Source of the DNA: Cronobacter universalis NCTC 9529
Lineage (GTDB): Bacteria; Pseudomonadota; Gammaproteobacteria; Enterobacterales; Enterobacteriaceae
DNA: 64,000 bases
Direction: 5' to 3'
Assembly: GCF_001277175.1 (NCBI RefSeq)
Contig: NZ_CP012257.1
Coordinates: forward strand, 2,108,001-2,172,000
Shown here piece by piece: positions 61,994-64,000 of the stretch. Made by a program: the position numbers and the translations under genes. The notes beneath the pieces are model-generated. The model was not told the DNA's origin. It made no database searches and saw only the letters and a list, made by a program, of their open reading frames with translations. The first letter of the stretch is position 1. The number at the start of each line of letters is the position of its first letter.

Positions 61994-62914
61994 ATGCATG
62001 CACTGCTATCCCGTACTTTAATAATCCTGCTGTTCCTGATGACTGCCGCCGCGCATGGAGCAGAGCGGCGCTATACCGTCACCGCGCCGGATGGCGTCTC
62101 GATTGCCGTGCAGGAGAGCGGCAACCCGAACGGCCCGGCGATAATTTTCATTCACGGACTGCTGGGCAGCCACCTGAACTGGCGCCGGCAAATCGCCGAC
62201 CCGCGGCTGCAACGTTTCCGGTTAATCACCTTCGATCTGCGCGGCCACGGGCTATCCGGGAAACCGGACACCGATGCGGCGTATCGGGAGGGCAGGCGAT
62301 GGGGAGACGATCTGGCTGCGGTAATCAGCCAGAGCCGGGCTTCGCATCCGGTGCTGGTCGGCTGGTCGCTGGGCGGCGCGGTGATTTCGGCTTATCTTGC
62401 TGAACATGGCGACAGCCGGATCGGCGGCGCGTTATACGTGGGCGGCGTGGTGGAGTTAACGCCTGCGCTGATACCGGCGCATCCGGCTATTTATCGCGAC
62501 ATGACGGCGGCGGATTTACAAACGCATCTCGATGGCGAACGCGAATTTTTGCGGCTCTGTTTTTATCAGCAACCCGACCGCGACATTTTTGAGCGTCTGC
62601 TGACCAACGCGGCGCTGGCGTCCTGGACCATGCAGCGTAACGTGCCGCGGATACAGGTTCCCGCCGAAAAAGCGCTGGGCGCCGCGCGCGTGCCGTTGCT
62701 GTTTATCTATGGCAGGCACGACGCGCTGGTTAACCCGGACGCCTCGCTGAAAAGAGCGAAAGCGATCAATCCGCGCATACAGTCAGAATTGTATGCACGC
62801 GCAGGACATGCGCCATTTATGGAAGACGCCGCGCGGTTTAACGCGCAACTGGAAGAGTTTGCTGATAACGCCGTAGCGCGGGTAAGCAGAGCGCACCCGC
62901 GAAAGGCAATGTAA
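61994..62914 (+). CDS. Exported alpha/beta hydrolase
   Basis: A 306-aa alpha/beta hydrolase with a cleavable signal (LLFLMTAAAHGAE near residue 23). FIHGLLGSHLNWRRQ is the oxyanion part, VGWSLGGAV near residue 122 carries the nucleophile Ser, FIYGRHDALVNPDAS the Asp and ARAGHAPFMEDA the His. It is divergent from the MerR gene and starts behind GAGGAAG. The last dozen codons (NAVARVSRAHPRKAM) are encoded by a copy of the dispersed repeat at 62873-62901, so its native C-terminus may have been replaced or extended. Confidence 0.83.
   Translation: MHALLSRTLIILLFLMTAAAHGAERRYTVTAPDGVSIAVQESGNPNGPAIIFIHGLLGSHLNWRRQIADPRLQRFRLITFDLRGHGLSGKPDTDAAYREGRRWGDDLAAVISQSRASHPVLVGWSLGGAVISAYLAEHGDSRIGGALYVGGVVELTPALIPAHPAIYRDMTAADLQTHLDGEREFLRLCFYQQPDRDIFERLLTNAALASWTMQRNVPRIQVPAEKALGAARVPLLFIYGRHDALVNPDASLKRAKAINPRIQSELYARAGHAPFMEDAARFNAQLEEFADNAVARVSRAHPRKAM
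62873..62901 (-). repeat. Dispersed repeat, copy 7, inside a coding end
   Basis: GTAGCGCGGGTAAGC then AGAGCGCACCCGCG: inverted copy of the 53892 unit that lies within the final codons of the hydrolase gene. Confidence 0.7.
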
Positions 62915-63875
62915 AAAACGGTGCGCTACGTGAAATCTGAGAAAAGTGGTGAGGCTCAGGCCAGTAGATTTCGCGTAGCGCGCCGGGAGAGACTGAGAGG
63001 TTTGGGTCTCAAGCGGGTGCAGACATGCAGGGCAGGCAACGGTGCCGTCAGGCGGCCAGGGTGAATAAGCATGGTTCTGATGCCAGATTCAATTTAACTA
63101 TTCTGGGTTTACGGGTGCTACATAACTAAATCTATAATCAAAAAATTTTGCAATATCCTGTATTAAAATAACTTTATTCATGAAACAATCAAAATCACAC
63201 AGTTATGAACTCAGTTTGAGTTCATAACTGTGTGAAAATCGGGCCATAATTTATACAAAATTGCGATTGTTTGTTCATGAGCCTGCTTTTCTGATTTCGT
63301 GATTAATATCACATTTTTATTTAGGCCCGCTTATCGCTCAAAGCGGCCATATCAAATGGATGCATGACAGGATTGGTTAGTAGCAGGAAGAGGACGTTTG
63401 GGCATCTGGCCCACATGAACAGCGCGTCTTTGTCCGGAGCATTTGCTGATGTTGGTGACGCCTTTGAAATGCAGCGTGAACCACAGCATGGCCTGCCATT
63501 GAATACCTGCTGATTTCTAAACAACTTTATGAGGTTCGATCTGGCGGAAGAGGGCAGAAGGACGTTAAGAAAAGTGACGACTCCACTTCCCAATAAAACG
63601 GCAACCAATAATGCTGCATATGTAATCGAAGGAATCTCCCTCGTTTCTTCGTGATAGTGCCAGCATCCACGCCAGCAATGTGTTGGCCATCATCATGGCT
63701 ATCTTGCCAGGAAAAGCGATAAGTAATTCTCGTTTCTGGTGACATGAAATGTGTAAAAATCACTTTTGCCGAATGAGAGTTACCGCGAGTCTGCGCTGTG
63801 GTCCGTGACGCTCTGATTCATCCGCTCTGTAAGACAGTGACTATCCCTCCGATTCATCATAAACAAGGAAAGACC
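62915..63875. other. 961-base gene-poor region
   Basis: From about 63090 the DNA is strikingly AT-richer than the rest of the window. Open frames exist on the minus strand (63321-63608 and 63527-63763), but they have no ribosome site, odd composition and no recognisable family; they may be decayed gene remains. A 19-bp perfect hairpin is at 63195-63235. The promoter of the gene at 63876 should be at the right end. Confidence 0.5.
63195..63235. repeat. 19-bp perfect inverted repeat with 3-base loop
   Basis: TCACACAGTTATGAACTCA (63195-63213) pairs perfectly with TGAGTTCATAACTGTGTGA (63217-63235). There is no T-run after it on either strand, so it does not look like an ordinary terminator. Confidence 0.85.
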
Positions 63876-64000
63876 ATGTTCGGATTCTTTAAAAAGAAAA
63901 AACCTGACGCTGCGCCCGGGCAGGGTTCCCGACTGACGGCGCAACAGTTTATCGCGCTGACGCTGAGTGATGAAAAGCTGTCAATGCCTGTGTATCTGCC
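63876..64000 (+). CDS. Unknown gene, 5' part (runs off the window)
   Basis: The ATG at 63876 follows AAGGAAAG. Forty-one codons are visible, beginning MFGFFKKKKPDAAPGQGSRL and continuing TAQQFIALTLSDEKLSMPVY. The short hydrophobic-basic start and linker are common in cytoplasmic secretion-associated or immunity proteins, but no family can be assigned from this length. Confidence 0.6.
   Translation, partial: MFGFFKKKKPDAAPGQGSRLTAQQFIALTLSDEKLSMPVYL

Noticed and set aside
63321..63608. 95-codon minus-strand frame as a real gene
   Set aside because: No start signal, unusual composition and no recognisable domain; reported only as part of a possible decayed region.

Overview
The window is chromosomal DNA from a high-GC enterobacterium, most likely Cronobacter or a close relative. 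This rests on recognisable Escherichia coli orthologues in E. coli order (ydcY, ydcZ, mnaT, curA, then yncD, yncE, ansP, then pptA, nhoA and a YddH-like gene), on a resident class C beta-lactamase, and on several blocks inserted between these backbone genes. No rRNA, tRNA, CRISPR array, intact insertion sequence or replication origin was seen.

Layout. 1-930: 5' part of an srfA-type gene running off the left edge. 1244-6705: a DppA-like binding protein, ydcY, a beta-hydroxyacid dehydrogenase, the mnaT-ydcZ pair, a divergent XRE-cupin regulator that looks leaderless, and curA. 6781-14808: a peptide/opine-type ABC uptake locus (dual ATPase, two permeases, binding protein) with an M20-like protein and an ornithine-cyclodeaminase-like enzyme, next to a GntR regulator broken by a one-base frameshift. 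14918-20438: a 59-codon small ORF, a second frameshifted gene, a chemoreceptor behind a near-consensus FliA promoter, an SDR and a GH13 trehalose-synthase-like enzyme. 20737-24811: a higBA toxin-antitoxin pair, the PQQ receptor gene yncD/pqqU, and yncE with a Fur-box-like site between the last two.

24843-28434 is a TauABCD-like sulfonate locus. 28609-43531 is mostly housekeeping and stress genes: a DUF1176 protein, ansP, a class C beta-lactamase without ampR, a nitroreductase, pptA, manganese catalase katN with yciE, nhoA, a zinc alcohol dehydrogenase, two SDRs, a TfoX-N protein, a flavin reductase, an alpha/beta hydrolase and unknown membrane proteins. An AraC regulator follows, divergent from the second SDR.

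44658-53820 is an orphan type VI secretion island: VgrG, a TPR-like protein, a 55-aa membrane protein in a 4-base overlap, a 1383-aa PAAR-Rhs protein with an AT-rich toxin tip, and an immunity candidate made of pentapeptide repeats. It ends at a cluster of GGTGCGCTTCGCTTACCC-type repeats. Right of this lie uvsE, an MFS transporter, an EAL-HDOD protein, a DUF2231 membrane protein with a PQQ/sorbosone-dehydrogenase lipoprotein, an NlpC lipoprotein, and a divergent MerR regulator/hydrolase pair. A 961-base gene-poor stretch with a 19-bp perfect hairpin follows, then the start of an unknown gene at the right edge.

The most unusual items are the M20 homologue lacking several canonical metal ligands inside a complete uptake locus, the Rhs toxin/pentapeptide-immunity pair with its small membrane partner, the probable leaderless regulator with an operator over its start codon, and the dispersed repeat that encodes the end of a hydrolase gene.
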